34,216 bases of DNA. It comes from CAZAPG01 sp964486935 (lineage in GTDB: Bacteria > Chloroflexota > Anaerolineae > 4572-78 > J111). The stretch spans positions 1 through 34,216 of the forward strand of contig CAZAPG010000061.1 of the NCBI GenBank assembly GCA_964486935.1, in the 5' to 3' direction. The position numbers and the translations under genes were made by a program. Shown here in pieces: positions 7,999 to 15,629 of this stretch (position 1 is its first letter; the number at the start of each line of letters is the position of its first letter). The notes beneath the pieces are model-generated. The model was given only the letters and a program-made list of their open reading frames with translations, had not been told where the DNA came from and did no database searches.

Positions 7999-8652
7999 TT
8001 ATACCCCAAATTCTCTGGTTAACGGCTCGACTACCGAACTACTAAATAACCAGTAAGTCAAAAATATTAGCCCCACAATCAACACACCTATCAAGAAAAA
8101 GCGCAGCACAATTTCAATACTATTATCAAGCACCACCGTAAAGGCCGGCGCGGCGGGCCTGGCCCCTAACACCCGCTGGTTGGGAGGCTCAAAATCCAGC
8201 GTTGTGGATACCGGTGGATTGACCATTTGCCCGTACAAGTTGCCAATCTTTTTCCAATTGTACCTGACAAACTGCAAAACAAGGCCCACCAGCCCGGCAT
8301 ACACCACGCCATTCCACGCCCCCGGCGGTATCTCCGGCAGAGAAAAAATTAACGAGATTACGCCTGCTATGCCTACCCCCATCAGCCCTCCTAAAATCAC
8401 ATGACCCGTTATGGTAAGGCAACCACTATTTAAATTTGCTACCGGTGATTGGTTGGGGTCCGTAACCAACCCAGCAAAACTTTGATTACCCGGTCCAACC
8501 AAATTTAGTGGAACAGGTTTGGGCGGGTTAACAAACATCCGTTTAAGAGTTTTCTGAACAATTACCCAACTTCTGTTAACCATATAAGCCAAAAAACCAA
8601 CGCCTCCCGCAACTAAAAACCCCAGGCAAAAATAATAATTTACGCCATTCAC
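7999..8652 (-). CDS. Four-helix membrane protein of unknown function
   Basis: The GTG at 8652 is preferred because GGGAGGA lies 6 bases before it and the first helix then starts near the N-terminus (NYYFCLGFLVAGGVGFLAYMV). An in-frame GTG at 8730 would add 26 residues but has no ribosome site. The product of 217 residues has membrane helices near residues 7-27, 83-105, 112-130 and 182-206. A polar loop between helices one and two (NPPKPVPLNLVGPGNQS) and another between three and four (NPPVSTTLDFEPPNQRV) look alike, suggesting an internal duplication. It converges with the ABC ATPase gene, 10 bases apart, with no terminator between. No family is recognised. Confidence 0.75.
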   Translation of the reverse strand: MNGVNYYFCLGFLVAGGVGFLAYMVNRSWVIVQKTLKRMFVNPPKPVPLNLVGPGNQSFAGLVTDPNQSPVANLNSGCLTITGHVILGGLMGVGIAGVISLIFSLPEIPPGAWNGVVYAGLVGLVLQFVRYNWKKIGNLYGQMVNPPVSTTLDFEPPNQRVLGARPAAPAFTVVLDNSIEIVLRFFLIGVLIVGLIFLTYWLFSSSVVEPLTREFGV

Positions 8653-8780
8653 AAGTAGTCCTCCCAAACTACTAATAGCCCTGTACTCGACTAAATGCGG
8701 TTCTGCGTTTGCCCAAATCAGCAGCCGCACGGGTCTTTGTTACGAGCAAAACGCAATACCGCTCGCCAGTTCCATTTAAT

Positions 8781-8809
8781 TTGACAACCTGACCGGGTTT
8801 GTCTAAAAT
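8781..8809 (+). promoter_or_regulatory. Near-consensus promoter of the 141-aa orphan gene
   Basis: A perfect TTGACA (8781-8786) and TAAAAT (8804-8809) are separated by exactly 17 bases. The expected transcription start is about 8816, 23 bases before the ATG at 8839. The start site falls inside a GAAC-N4-GTTC dyad (8813-8826), which suggests repression of an otherwise strong promoter. Confidence 0.65.
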
Positions 8810-8812
8810 TAA

Positions 8813-8826
8813 AGAACGTTAGTTCT
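8813..8826. promoter_or_regulatory. LexA-like operator, GAAC-N4-GTTC
   Basis: The sequence AGAACGTTAGTTCT is a perfect dyad with 5-base arms and a 4-base centre. Its core GAAC-N4-GTTC is the core of the Gram-positive type LexA box (CGAAC-N4-GTTCG). It covers the expected transcription start of the strong promoter just upstream, the right place for repressor action. Whether the LexA of this organism uses this box is inference. Confidence 0.45.
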
Positions 8827-8838
8827 AATTGAGGCGTT

Positions 8839-9264
8839 ATGCGCGGGATTTTTGAAGTTCTTTCAATTTTTGATTGGATTACGCCGGCCATCGGCTTTGT
8901 TGAAGATTTCATCAACGACCCAACCCCCCTGCAAACTAATAGCTGGACCTTTTTTATCCCCTACGACGCCGCTCTGGGTAACGGCTGGAACGCCGTTGAT
9001 ATTGAAGATTTGCTTGACCAGCACGGCATCAAACATTGGGGCAGCCAAATTACCAACGGCGATTTTTTCTTAAGCGTCAAACGGGAACAGGCTGCCTGGG
9101 CAGAATATTTACTGCTCAGAAACCGCATCCCCATTCAAGAAAATTCGTTGGGCGCGCCCCGGGTTAAAGGCCGGCACAAATCCTCGCCACGCAAAAACGC
9201 TAACCCTAAACCCAGCGACCCCCTGGCAGCCATAGACAAATTTCTGGATGATTTATTGTGGTAG
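8839..9264 (+). CDS. Hypothetical 141-aa protein behind a LexA-like box
   Basis: The ATG at 8839 follows a GAGG site by 7 bases. The product has 141 residues and no signal peptide or membrane helix. The N-terminal 90 residues look folded (WTFFIPYDAALGNGWNAVDI, LLDQHGIKHWGSQI, DFFLSVKREQAAWAEYLLLR). The pattern of a surface-changing peptide followed by a positioned Trp/Glu helix is not one I can assign. The C-terminal 45 residues are basic and Pro/Ser-rich (VKGRHKSSPRKNANPKPS) and end in a short acidic helix (IDKFLDDLLW). The gene stands alone between its own promoter and a terminator. If the upstream dyad is a real SOS operator, the protein would be made after DNA damage. No other evidence of function is visible. 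Confidence 0.75.
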   Translation: MRGIFEVLSIFDWITPAIGFVEDFINDPTPLQTNSWTFFIPYDAALGNGWNAVDIEDLLDQHGIKHWGSQITNGDFFLSVKREQAAWAEYLLLRNRIPIQENSLGAPRVKGRHKSSPRKNANPKPSDPLAAIDKFLDDLLW

Positions 9265-9277
9265 TAGTTATTAAATC

Positions 9278-9337
9278 AACGCGGCAAGCGGGCGCGTCCC
9301 AGATTTTGGGACGCACCCCGGCAAGCCCGCGTTTTTT
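9278..9337 (+). terminator. Terminator carrying a GCGTCCC/GGGACGC palindrome
   Basis: An inner stem GCGTCCC (9294-9300)/GGGACGC (9308-9314) is nested in an outer stem AACGCGG (9278-9284)/CCGCGTT (9327-9333), with GCGGGC/GCCCGC as an alternative. TTTTTT follows. It ends the transcript of the 141-aa orphan. The inner palindrome with its ACCC flank recurs at 21869-21891. The rest of the gap to the protease gene (9338-9523) holds two TATAAT boxes (9390 and 9402) without a convincing -35 element. Confidence 0.7.
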
Positions 9338-9523
9338 ATTTTCTAAGCTTTTTCTAAACTTGCTTTAAATTTGTACTCATCTACGGGGTTATAATGAGAG
9401 GTATAATCTGGTTGAATTGCCTGGCGACTATCTTCTATACTACCAAACAGGTGGCTTCTATTAAAGGTACATTTCCGGTAGATTATTGGTACGCCAGAAT
9501 ATTTTTGGAAAGGAAAAAAAACC

Positions 9524-10831
9524 GTGAACCATCGCTCTTATCCGTTGTACATAGCCATTAGCATTAGCGTTATTGCCACCCTCTTTTTAACCCTGGGAGC
9601 CTTTACCGGGGGATTACTCATGGCCCCCTACCTTAACGGCAATGCTCAGGCGGCAAATATAGCGCCGGCAACCGGCAGCGTTCAAACCGCGCCGCAACAG
9701 GCAGATAGCAATACCGATGTTCTGGCCGCCTACGAGCAAGCCCTGACCTCGGTTTATCAAGACGCGCTGCCGTCGGTGGTCAACATTAGAGTGACCAAAA
9801 AAATAGACCTGGGTACTCTTGACCGGTTTCACTTTGGCCAACCCAACCCCGATGAAGAGTCGCCCCAGGCTCCCGACAGTGAGCGCGAAAACCCCCGGGA
9901 ATTTTTCAACCAGGGCGGCGGCTCCGGCTTTGTATGGGATTCCGAAGGCCACATCATCACTAATTACCACGTTGTGGCCGGCGCTACCGATATTGAGGTA
10001 ATTTTTGCCAACGACAAAGACGTAAAAGCCGAAGTTGTTGGCAGCGACCCCGACGCCGACCTGGCCGTTATCAAAGTTGACCTGCCCGCCAGCGAGCTAA
10101 AGCCGGTTAAGCTGGGGGATAGCAACAGCATGCAAGTGGGTCAATTGGCCATTGCGGTGGGCAACCCCTTTGGGCAGGAATTTACCATGACCAGCGGCAT
10201 CATCAGCGGGCTGGGCCGAACCATCCGCAGCGGCAACAGCCTCTTCTCCATTCCAGAAGTCATCCAAACCGATGCCCCCATCAACCCCGGTAACTCCGGC
10301 GGGCCACTGTTCAACCGCCAGGGCGAGGTGATTGGCATCAACACCCAAATTCTCAGCCGCAGCGGGTCAAACTCTGGCATTGGTTTTGCCGTGCCCATTA
10401 ACATTGCCAAACGGGTTGTGCCCACCCTCATCCAGGGCGACACCTATCAATACGCCTGGCTGGGTATTAGCGGCAATAGTTTGACTGCCCAGGCCGCCGA
10501 ATTTAGAGGGCTGCCTGCCGATACCAAAGGGGCGGTAATTGCCACGGTAGCCGAGGATGGCCCCGCTTTTCAGGCCGGTTTGAAGGGTCGAGATGAAACT
10601 TTGAGCGAAGATAGCGAGGATTTTCTATACAGTGGCGACATTATTACTGCTGCCAACGGGCAAAGCATACACGATATGGACGATTTGATTACCTTTTTAG
10701 TCAGCCAGGCGCAACCGGGCGATACGGTAACGTTTGATGTTATTGGCAACGACGGCAGCCAGAAAAAGGTTGAGGTAACGCTTGGCGTGCGCCCATCTGT
10801 AGATGAACTTACCAGCCAGGAAGGCGATTAA
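9524..10831 (+). CDS. HtrA/DegP-family serine protease (S1C) with PDZ domain
   Basis: The GTG start at 9524 follows GGAAAGGA closely. Of 435 residues, about 8-32 form a signal-anchor helix (LYIAISISVIATLFLTLGAF), so the protease acts outside the membrane. The trypsin-like domain shows the full catalytic triad: His149 in TNYHVV, Asp179 in DADLAVIKV and Ser258 in NPGNSGGPLF. The loop DRFHFGQPNPDEES before the domain is the acidic insertion common in this family. A single PDZ domain (about 310-425: YAWLGISGNSL, GPAFQAGLKGRDE, GDIITAANGQSI, PGDTVTFDVI) follows. It degrades or refolds damaged envelope proteins. It has its own leader and a terminator, so it is monocistronic. Assignment to HtrA-like proteases is firm; the exact paralogue is not determined. 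Confidence 0.95.
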   Translation: MNHRSYPLYIAISISVIATLFLTLGAFTGGLLMAPYLNGNAQAANIAPATGSVQTAPQQADSNTDVLAAYEQALTSVYQDALPSVVNIRVTKKIDLGTLDRFHFGQPNPDEESPQAPDSERENPREFFNQGGGSGFVWDSEGHIITNYHVVAGATDIEVIFANDKDVKAEVVGSDPDADLAVIKVDLPASELKPVKLGDSNSMQVGQLAIAVGNPFGQEFTMTSGIISGLGRTIRSGNSLFSIPEVIQTDAPINPGNSGGPLFNRQGEVIGINTQILSRSGSNSGIGFAVPINIAKRVVPTLIQGDTYQYAWLGISGNSLTAQAAEFRGLPADTKGAVIATVAEDGPAFQAGLKGRDETLSEDSEDFLYSGDIITAANGQSIHDMDDLITFLVSQAQPGDTVTFDVIGNDGSQKKVEVTLGVRPSVDELTSQEGD

Positions 10832-10852
10832 TTAGCAACCACCCTAAAAAAC

Positions 10853-10882
10853 AAAAGCCCCTCCGCCAAAGAGGGGCTTTTT
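10853..10882. terminator. Bidirectional terminator between protease and minus-strand pair
   Basis: AAAAGCCCCTC (10853-10863) pairs with GAGGGGCTTTTT (10871-10882) around the loop CGCCAAA. Runs of A on one side and T on the other allow it to terminate both the protease gene and the minus-strand gene that ends at 10902. Confidence 0.85.
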
Positions 10883-10901
10883 GCTTGTTTACCCACTATT
10901 A

Positions 10902-11168
10902 CTAACTTTTGCCAAACAATCGCTTAAGCGCCGAGGATTTTTTTTGCACACTTTTGGCCCTGGCAGCCGGCGCATCAAAGCTGATAATTACTTCGTTAAA
11001 ATCTACTTCGCCGCTTTTTAGCTGTCCCTTTACTAATTGTCCCAATGAGTCCTGAAATTGATACTGAAAAGCCGCCGAGTCAAAAAACTCGCGCACGGCC
11101 TGGCCGCCGCCTGTATGAGTCCGCACCACCACAACCACTTGCAGGGCTGTAAATTCTTGTTGTTCCAT
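10902..11168 (-). CDS. Hypothetical 88-aa protein downstream of an anti-sigma kinase
   Basis: The ATG at 11168 has a good site (AAGGAG, 6 bases before it). The 88-residue product is soluble. It starts with a hydrophobic strand (ALQVVVVVRTHTGGG), has a middle helix (AVREFFDSAAFQYQFQDSL), a second strand (DFNEVIISFDAP) and a basic tail (KKSSALKRLFGKS). It lies 100 bases downstream of the anti-sigma-type kinase gene on the same strand and shares the terminator with the protease gene. A role in the same signalling module is possible but not shown by its sequence. No family is recognised. Confidence 0.65.
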   Translation of the reverse strand: MEQQEFTALQVVVVVRTHTGGGQAVREFFDSAAFQYQFQDSLGQLVKGQLKSGEVDFNEVIISFDAPAARAKSVQKKSSALKRLFGKS

Positions 11169-11268
11169 AATCTACTCCTTGTTGCCGCAGTATGCCTTAC
11201 AACCAAAAATAAGCCAAAACTACCAATATTAAATTTAGGTAGCGGCGCTCCAATATGAGCAGACAAAA

Positions 11269-11715
11269 TTATTTATCTCCCTCCAGATACAAAAACAACT
11301 CAATGGTGTGGTGAGATTCGTCAACGCTAATTTGCACGTCGTCCACCATTCGTTGAATTAAAAAAAACCCCCAGCCACGTGGCGGCTCTCGCCCCGAAAC
11401 TTTAGCCCCCAAATTTGGCGCGGCCGGGGTTGAAATATCTCCCTCTCCCCGGTCGGTAACATGCACGGCAATAGCCTTTTCCGAAGCCTGTACTCTAATT
11501 GTAACCGGTAAATCTGGCCGGTAATGATTGCCGTGTTCAATAGCATTGAGCGTAGCTTCGGCCACAGCGGTTTTCAGGCGTTCCAGGTCATCTGCAGATA
11601 AATTTAAAGAGTGCACGGCTGCCGCCACCTGCTCTCTGGCCAGCCTGTCGCTGCCGGGTTGGCTGGGCAGGTTAAAGTTGGCCAGGGTTTGCCAGGGTGT
11701 GGTTGAAGTAGACAT
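11269..11715 (-). CDS. RsbW-like anti-sigma regulatory factor (HATPase_c_2)
   Basis: The product of 148 residues is a single GHKL-type ATPase domain of the anti-sigma/serine kinase branch: N-box AVAEATLNAIEHGN (about 67-80), G1 box VTDRGEG, and G2 box PPRGWGFFLIQRMVDDV. Family members bind a sigma factor or phosphorylate a serine on a STAS-type antagonist. Neither a sigma factor nor a STAS protein is encoded nearby; an 88-aa protein of unknown function follows 100 bases later. The ATG at 11715 has AAAAAAGG 9 bases before it. A TATAAT lies 24 bases upstream of the start and a CGTTAC direct repeat 19 bases further, so transcription is probably activator-dependent. Confidence 0.85.
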   Translation of the reverse strand: MSTSTTPWQTLANFNLPSQPGSDRLAREQVAAAVHSLNLSADDLERLKTAVAEATLNAIEHGNHYRPDLPVTIRVQASEKAIAVHVTDRGEGDISTPAAPNLGAKVSGREPPRGWGFFLIQRMVDDVQISVDESHHTIELFLYLEGDK

Positions 11716-11738
11716 TGTTTCACAACCTTTTTTACAAT

Positions 11739-11783
11739 ATTATAAAGCAGTTTACCAACTCGTCGTTACCAAAACGTTACGGC
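11739..11783 (-). promoter_or_regulatory. -10 box with CGTTAC direct repeat in place of a -35
   Basis: On the minus strand TATAAT (11739-11744) lacks a good -35 at 17 bases. At 19 bases there begins instead a direct repeat, written on the plus strand as CGTTAC at 11764-11769 and 11775-11780, exactly 11 bases apart. The same arrangement occurs upstream of the lipoprotein gene at 21711-21757. This looks like an activator site that substitutes for the -35 element. Confidence 0.45.
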
Positions 11784-11806
11784 ACACCGCAAATACGCAA
11801 AATTTA

Positions 11807-11835
11807 TTGCAATCTTGCCGCGCTTGCAGTAGAAT
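11807..11835 (+). promoter_or_regulatory. Promoter of the BTAD regulator gene
   Basis: TTGCAA (11807-11812) and TAGAAT (11830-11835) are 17 bases apart. The expected start of transcription lies about 80 bases before the ATG at 11924. It diverges from the promoter of the anti-sigma kinase gene, with the CGTTAC direct repeat between the two. Confidence 0.5.
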
Positions 11836-11923
11836 CATACACAATAAAACTTACTTAACCAATTTAAAGTTCTTGCTCAAAAGCCGGTCAACAGCCGCCT
11901 TTTTTGTTTGGAACAGCCGGTCA

Positions 11924-14900
11924 ATGTCGCAACTGAAATTATTTTTATTTGGCTCGCCTCGTCTGCAACAAGACGGCGTTTTGGTAGAATTTGACACCCG
12001 CAAAGCAATTGCCCTGCTGGCCTACCTGGCCATTAACCAGCCCACCGCCATCTATGGCCGAGACTCTTTGGCTACCCTACTTTGGCCCAACTATGACCAG
12101 AACCGAGCCAGAGCCAATCTGCGCCGCACGCTCTCGGTTTTGACCAAATCGGTGGGCCATCACTTAATAGAAGCCGACCGCGAGACCATTAGCCTGGTTA
12201 AAAATGACGCGCTGTGGGTTGATATCCTTCAATTTAGGCAATTGCTGGCTGCCGGAAACAGCCATAATCACCCCTCGGGCCAAATTTGCTCCGCCTGCTT
12301 ACCCCTGCTAACCGAAGCCCAGGCCCTCTATCAGGCCGATTTTATGAGCGGCTTTAATTTGCCCGATAGCCCGGATTTTGAAGAATGGCAATTCTTTCAG
12401 GCCGAAAACCTGCGCCGCGAAATAACCAATGTGCTGCAAAAACTGGTTCAGGGACACATTGCCCTGGCTCAATACGAGCTAGCCCTCGCCAACGCCCGGC
12501 GCTGGGTTTCGTTTGACCCCCTGGACGAACCGGCCCAACGCTATTTGATACAACTTTACGCCTGGACTGGTCAGCGCAATGCAGCGCGACGCCAATATCA
12601 AAAATTAGCGGATTTACTGGATGAAGAACTGGGCATCGCCCCCGATGAGGAAACCCAAACCCTGTTTGAAAAGCTTCAAGAAAATCGCCTGGCCCCACCC
12701 CCGGTTGAAGCCGATAACATCGGGGCAAAAATCCCCGAAACCGACAACAGGTCCCATCTGGCTGTGGCCGGACATCCGGCAGCGCCCGTGCATAATTTGC
12801 CGGCCCAAACCACCCCTTTCATTGGCCGCGACACAGAACGCAGCGAGCTAACCCGCCTGCTTGCCACCCCCTCCTGCCGCCTGTTATCCCTGGTAGGCCC
12901 CGGCGGTGTAGGCAAAACGCGCCTGGCCATCGAGGTGGCTTCCGCCGCTTTTGAGCATTTTAACGACGGCGTTTGTTTTGTCTCGCTGGCGCCGGTCAAC
13001 AACGCCGAGCACATTGTTTCAGCCATTGCCGAAGCCCTCTCCCTGTCTCTGGTCAGTTCCGGCAATGCAACCACCCAATTGTGCAATTACCTTAAAGAAA
13101 AACATCTGCTGTTGTTAATAGACAACCTCGAACACCTCATCGTAAATGCCCAACCCCAAATTCCCGGTCCTGTTGCGCCGGCCCAGGCAGACATAACCCT
13201 GCTGGCCGATATTCTGCACCAGGCTCCGGCGGTAAAAATGCTGGTCACATCCAGAGAGCGGCTGCACCTGCAGGGGGAATGGGTGTTTGAAATTCACGGG
13301 CTGCCCGTCCCGTCGCCCCAGTTAACCATCGGGTTCGACCAATACAGCGCCATTCGCCTGTTTACCCAAAGCGCCCGGCGCGTCAAAACCGATTTTAAAC
13401 TGTCCCCTGCCGACCAGCCTTTTATAGCCCGCATTTGCCAGCTTGTCGACGGGATGCCTTTGGGCATTGAACTGGCCGCCGCCTGGGTTCACCTACTTTC
13501 CCCGGCCGAAATTGCCGCCGAAATCGAGCGCACCCTGGATTTTCTCACCACCTCTGCCCCCGATGTGCCGGCTCGCCATCGCAGCTTGCGGGCCGCGTTT
13601 GACCACTCCTGGAACCTGCTCTCTACCGAAGAGCAGCAAGCTCTGAGCCGTCTATCCGTTTTTAGAGGCGGCTTTAGCCGAGAGGCCGCCGCCCAAATAG
13701 CCCGGGCCAGCCTGCCAATTCTTTCAACTTTGGTCGATAAATCGCTGCTGCGCCGCACCGCCGCCGGACGTTACGACCTGCACGAGTTGGTGCGACAATT
13801 TGCCGCCAGTTACCTGCAACAGTATCCACAAGAGCCAGCGCACACTCTGGAGCAACACTGCGCTTACTTTAGCGCCCGGCTTCAGCAGGCCCAGCCTTTA
13901 ATGCGCAGCGAGCAACAAACCAGTATTCTGGAACAACTGGCCCCGGATATCGACAATTTTCGGCTGGCCTGGAACTGGGCCATCACCCGCCAAAAAATCT
14001 TTGAAATCGGCCAATCAGCCGAAGGGTTGGCCATTTTTTACGACCTGCAAGGGTTGTCGCAAGAGGCAGAAACCTCTTTTGAGCAAGCCGCAGCCGCTTT
14101 AAAGCAAACAACCAACCCATCCAACCCGGCCTACAATATTGCCCAGGGTCGGGTTTTGGCCATGCTGGGCTGGTTTGCCATGCGTCGCGGAAAACTGAGC
14201 CGGGCCAAAGAACTTTTGCATAGTGGCTTGGCCCTACTGCGTCTAACCGAGGCAAAGGCCAGCCAGGCCGAAGCCCTGATTATTTTAGGACTCACCTTTC
14301 GCCGCACCGGCGAGTACCACGAAGCCGCTGGCTACCTGAATGAAGGGCTGGCGATTGGCCGGGCGGCAAACTTTCTGTGGGGCGAAGCGGTTGGCCTGTA
14401 TGGCCTGGGGGCCATTGCTTTTGGTCAGGGCGACCTGCCCAAAGCTGCCGCGCTTTTTGATGAAAGTCTGGCCCTGTGCCGGCAAATGGGCGAACCCCGG
14501 ATGACCACCCTTTGCCTTAATGCCGCTTCTGCCATCCCCTATACTTTGGGCCGGTATGACGAAGCCGAAAAAATGCTAAATGAAAGTTTGGCCCTGAACA
14601 AATTTAGCGCCGACCTGTTTAGCCTGGGAACCGTAATTTATCACCTGGGGCTGGTTTATTACGGCCGGGGTCATTACGATACCGCCCTGGCCTATGTTAA
14701 CGAAAGCCTGACCCTGTTTAAAGAGATTGACGACTACGCCAACACCATTCGCGCGCTTAACAGCCTTGGCAAAATCAGCTTTGCCCAACAAAATTATCCC
14801 CAGGCCTGGCAGTACTACCGCCAGGCGCTTACCATGGAGAACCAGAGCCAGCACACGCCCAATATTCTGGATGTTTTGGCCGGCGTAGCCGACCTGCTCA

Positions 14901-15142
14901 CCCTCGACCAACAGCCAGATACGGCCCTGGAAGTAGTCACCCACATTCTGGGCCACTCTGCCAGCAGCAGCGATGCCCAACATCGAGCCAGCCGGACCAA
15001 GGAGCAATTGGTCACGCTGCTGCCGCCGGCTCAGGTGGATGTCTTACAAAATGCCGCCCTGTCAAAATCGCTGGATGATATTGTCAGCCAGGTTGTCAAC
15101 TACCAACCGGCCGCGGCTGCCCAAAATCCGCCAATTCAGTAA
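11924..15142 (+). CDS. SARP/AfsR-like regulator: BTAD, NB-ARC ATPase and TPR array
   Basis: The frame is open from 11528, but that part lies antisense to the anti-sigma gene. The ATG at 11924 (MSQLKLFLFGSPRLQ) gives the usual start of the DNA-binding domain and 1072 residues. Domains in order: an OmpR-type winged helix (about 3-95, with RDSLATLLWPNYDQNRARANL), the all-helical BTAD (about 100-250, ending in LLDEELGIAPDEET), an NB-ARC/STAND ATPase (about 285-560) with Walker A GPGGVGKT (325-332), Walker B HLLLLIDNLEHL and sensor VTSRERL, then TPR repeats from about 640 to the end (GEYHEAAGYLNEGLAIG, GRYDEAEKMLNESLALN, GHYDTALAYVNESLTLF). Such proteins switch on target promoters when a signal sensed by the TPRs opens the ATPase. 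SARP-type domains usually bind direct repeats about 11 bp apart. The gene is monocistronic; its last 7 bases overlap the convergent gene. Confidence 0.93.
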   Translation: MSQLKLFLFGSPRLQQDGVLVEFDTRKAIALLAYLAINQPTAIYGRDSLATLLWPNYDQNRARANLRRTLSVLTKSVGHHLIEADRETISLVKNDALWVDILQFRQLLAAGNSHNHPSGQICSACLPLLTEAQALYQADFMSGFNLPDSPDFEEWQFFQAENLRREITNVLQKLVQGHIALAQYELALANARRWVSFDPLDEPAQRYLIQLYAWTGQRNAARRQYQKLADLLDEELGIAPDEETQTLFEKLQENRLAPPPVEADNIGAKIPETDNRSHLAVAGHPAAPVHNLPAQTTPFIGRDTERSELTRLLATPSCRLLSLVGPGGVGKTRLAIEVASAAFEHFNDGVCFVSLAPVNNAEHIVSAIAEALSLSLVSSGNATTQLCNYLKEKHLLLLIDNLEHLIVNAQPQIPGPVAPAQADITLLADILHQAPAVKMLVTSRERLHLQGEWVFEIHGLPVPSPQLTIGFDQYSAIRLFTQSARRVKTDFKLSPADQPFIARICQLVDGMPLGIELAAAWVHLLSPAEIAAEIERTLDFLTTSAPDVPARHRSLRAAFDHSWNLLSTEEQQALSRLSVFRGGFSREAAAQIARASLPILSTLVDKSLLRRTAAGRYDLHELVRQFAASYLQQYPQEPAHTLEQHCAYFSARLQQAQPLMRSEQQTSILEQLAPDIDNFRLAWNWAITRQKIFEIGQSAEGLAIFYDLQGLSQEAETSFEQAAAALKQTTNPSNPAYNIAQGRVLAMLGWFAMRRGKLSRAKELLHSGLALLRLTEAKASQAEALIILGLTFRRTGEYHEAAGYLNEGLAIGRAANFLWGEAVGLYGLGAIAFGQGDLPKAAALFDESLALCRQMGEPRMTTLCLNAASAIPYTLGRYDEAEKMLNESLALNKFSADLFSLGTVIYHLGLVYYGRGHYDTALAYVNESLTLFKEIDDYANTIRALNSLGKISFAQQNYPQAWQYYRQALTMENQSQHTPNILDVLAGVADLLTLDQQPDTALEVVTHILGHSASSSDAQHRASRTKEQLVTLLPPAQVDVLQNAALSKSLDDIVSQVVNYQPAAAAQNPPIQ

Positions 15143-15609
15143 CTGCCTGCCACATTTTTTGGCCGGCTATTTTTCCAGCCCCACACAGCGCCGCCAATGA
15201 CCCCCACCGGCACAGTCAGCCAGCCTAAAAAGAACAGGCTTACCGCCGAGAGCACCAGCGCCCCCCACAGGCCGTTAAGCAAATCAATGGGCGGCTCGCC
15301 CAACGAGCTAACGCAGCCGCCGGTAGTCCAATAGCACAAATTAGCCCCCACAATTTGCAGATACCAGCAAACGTAGTGGGATATGCCCCCGCTCAAGCCG
15401 CCCGCCACCGCCCCTCGCCAGGCATTTGATTTATGACGACGACTGACAATCAACCACCACAAAAATGTAGTGGTTAAAAAAGCGGCCACCGCCGCGTACA
15501 GGGGAAACCACTCATACCCCCCGCCTATAGCCAGCCACCACACCCCCAGGCCCGCAGCCAGGCCCAACAGGGCAGCCATTAACCCAATCTGTACCGCCGG
15601 TCGACTCAT
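15136..15609 (-). CDS. Small polytopic membrane protein
   Basis: The ATG at 15609 follows AAAGGAG by 9 bases. The product of 157 residues has about four hydrophobic segments (near residues 8-28, 35-55, 66-90 and 112-145). A cluster of cysteines and aromatic residues lies between the last two (HYVCWYLQIVGANLCYWTTGGC). It is the last gene of the minus-strand operon, 20 bases after the propeller-protein gene. Its final 7 bases overlap the end of the regulator gene on the other strand, and it ends in TGA. No family is recognised. Confidence 0.8.
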   Translation of the reverse strand: MSRPAVQIGLMAALLGLAAGLGVWWLAIGGGYEWFPLYAAVAAFLTTTFLWWLIVSRRHKSNAWRGAVAGGLSGGISHYVCWYLQIVGANLCYWTTGGCVSSLGEPPIDLLNGLWGALVLSAVSLFFLGWLTVPVGVIGGAVWGWKNSRPKNVAGSY

Positions 15610-15629
15610 TGATTTTGCTCCTTTAAAAA

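Noticed and set aside
9394..9561. A 55-codon open frame before the HtrA gene
   Set aside because: It overlaps the protease start, has no good ribosome site and no coding character.
11528..11923. Upstream extension of the BTAD regulator frame
   Set aside because: It lies antisense to the anti-sigma gene and crosses the promoter; family members begin with the MSQLKLFLFG-type strand.
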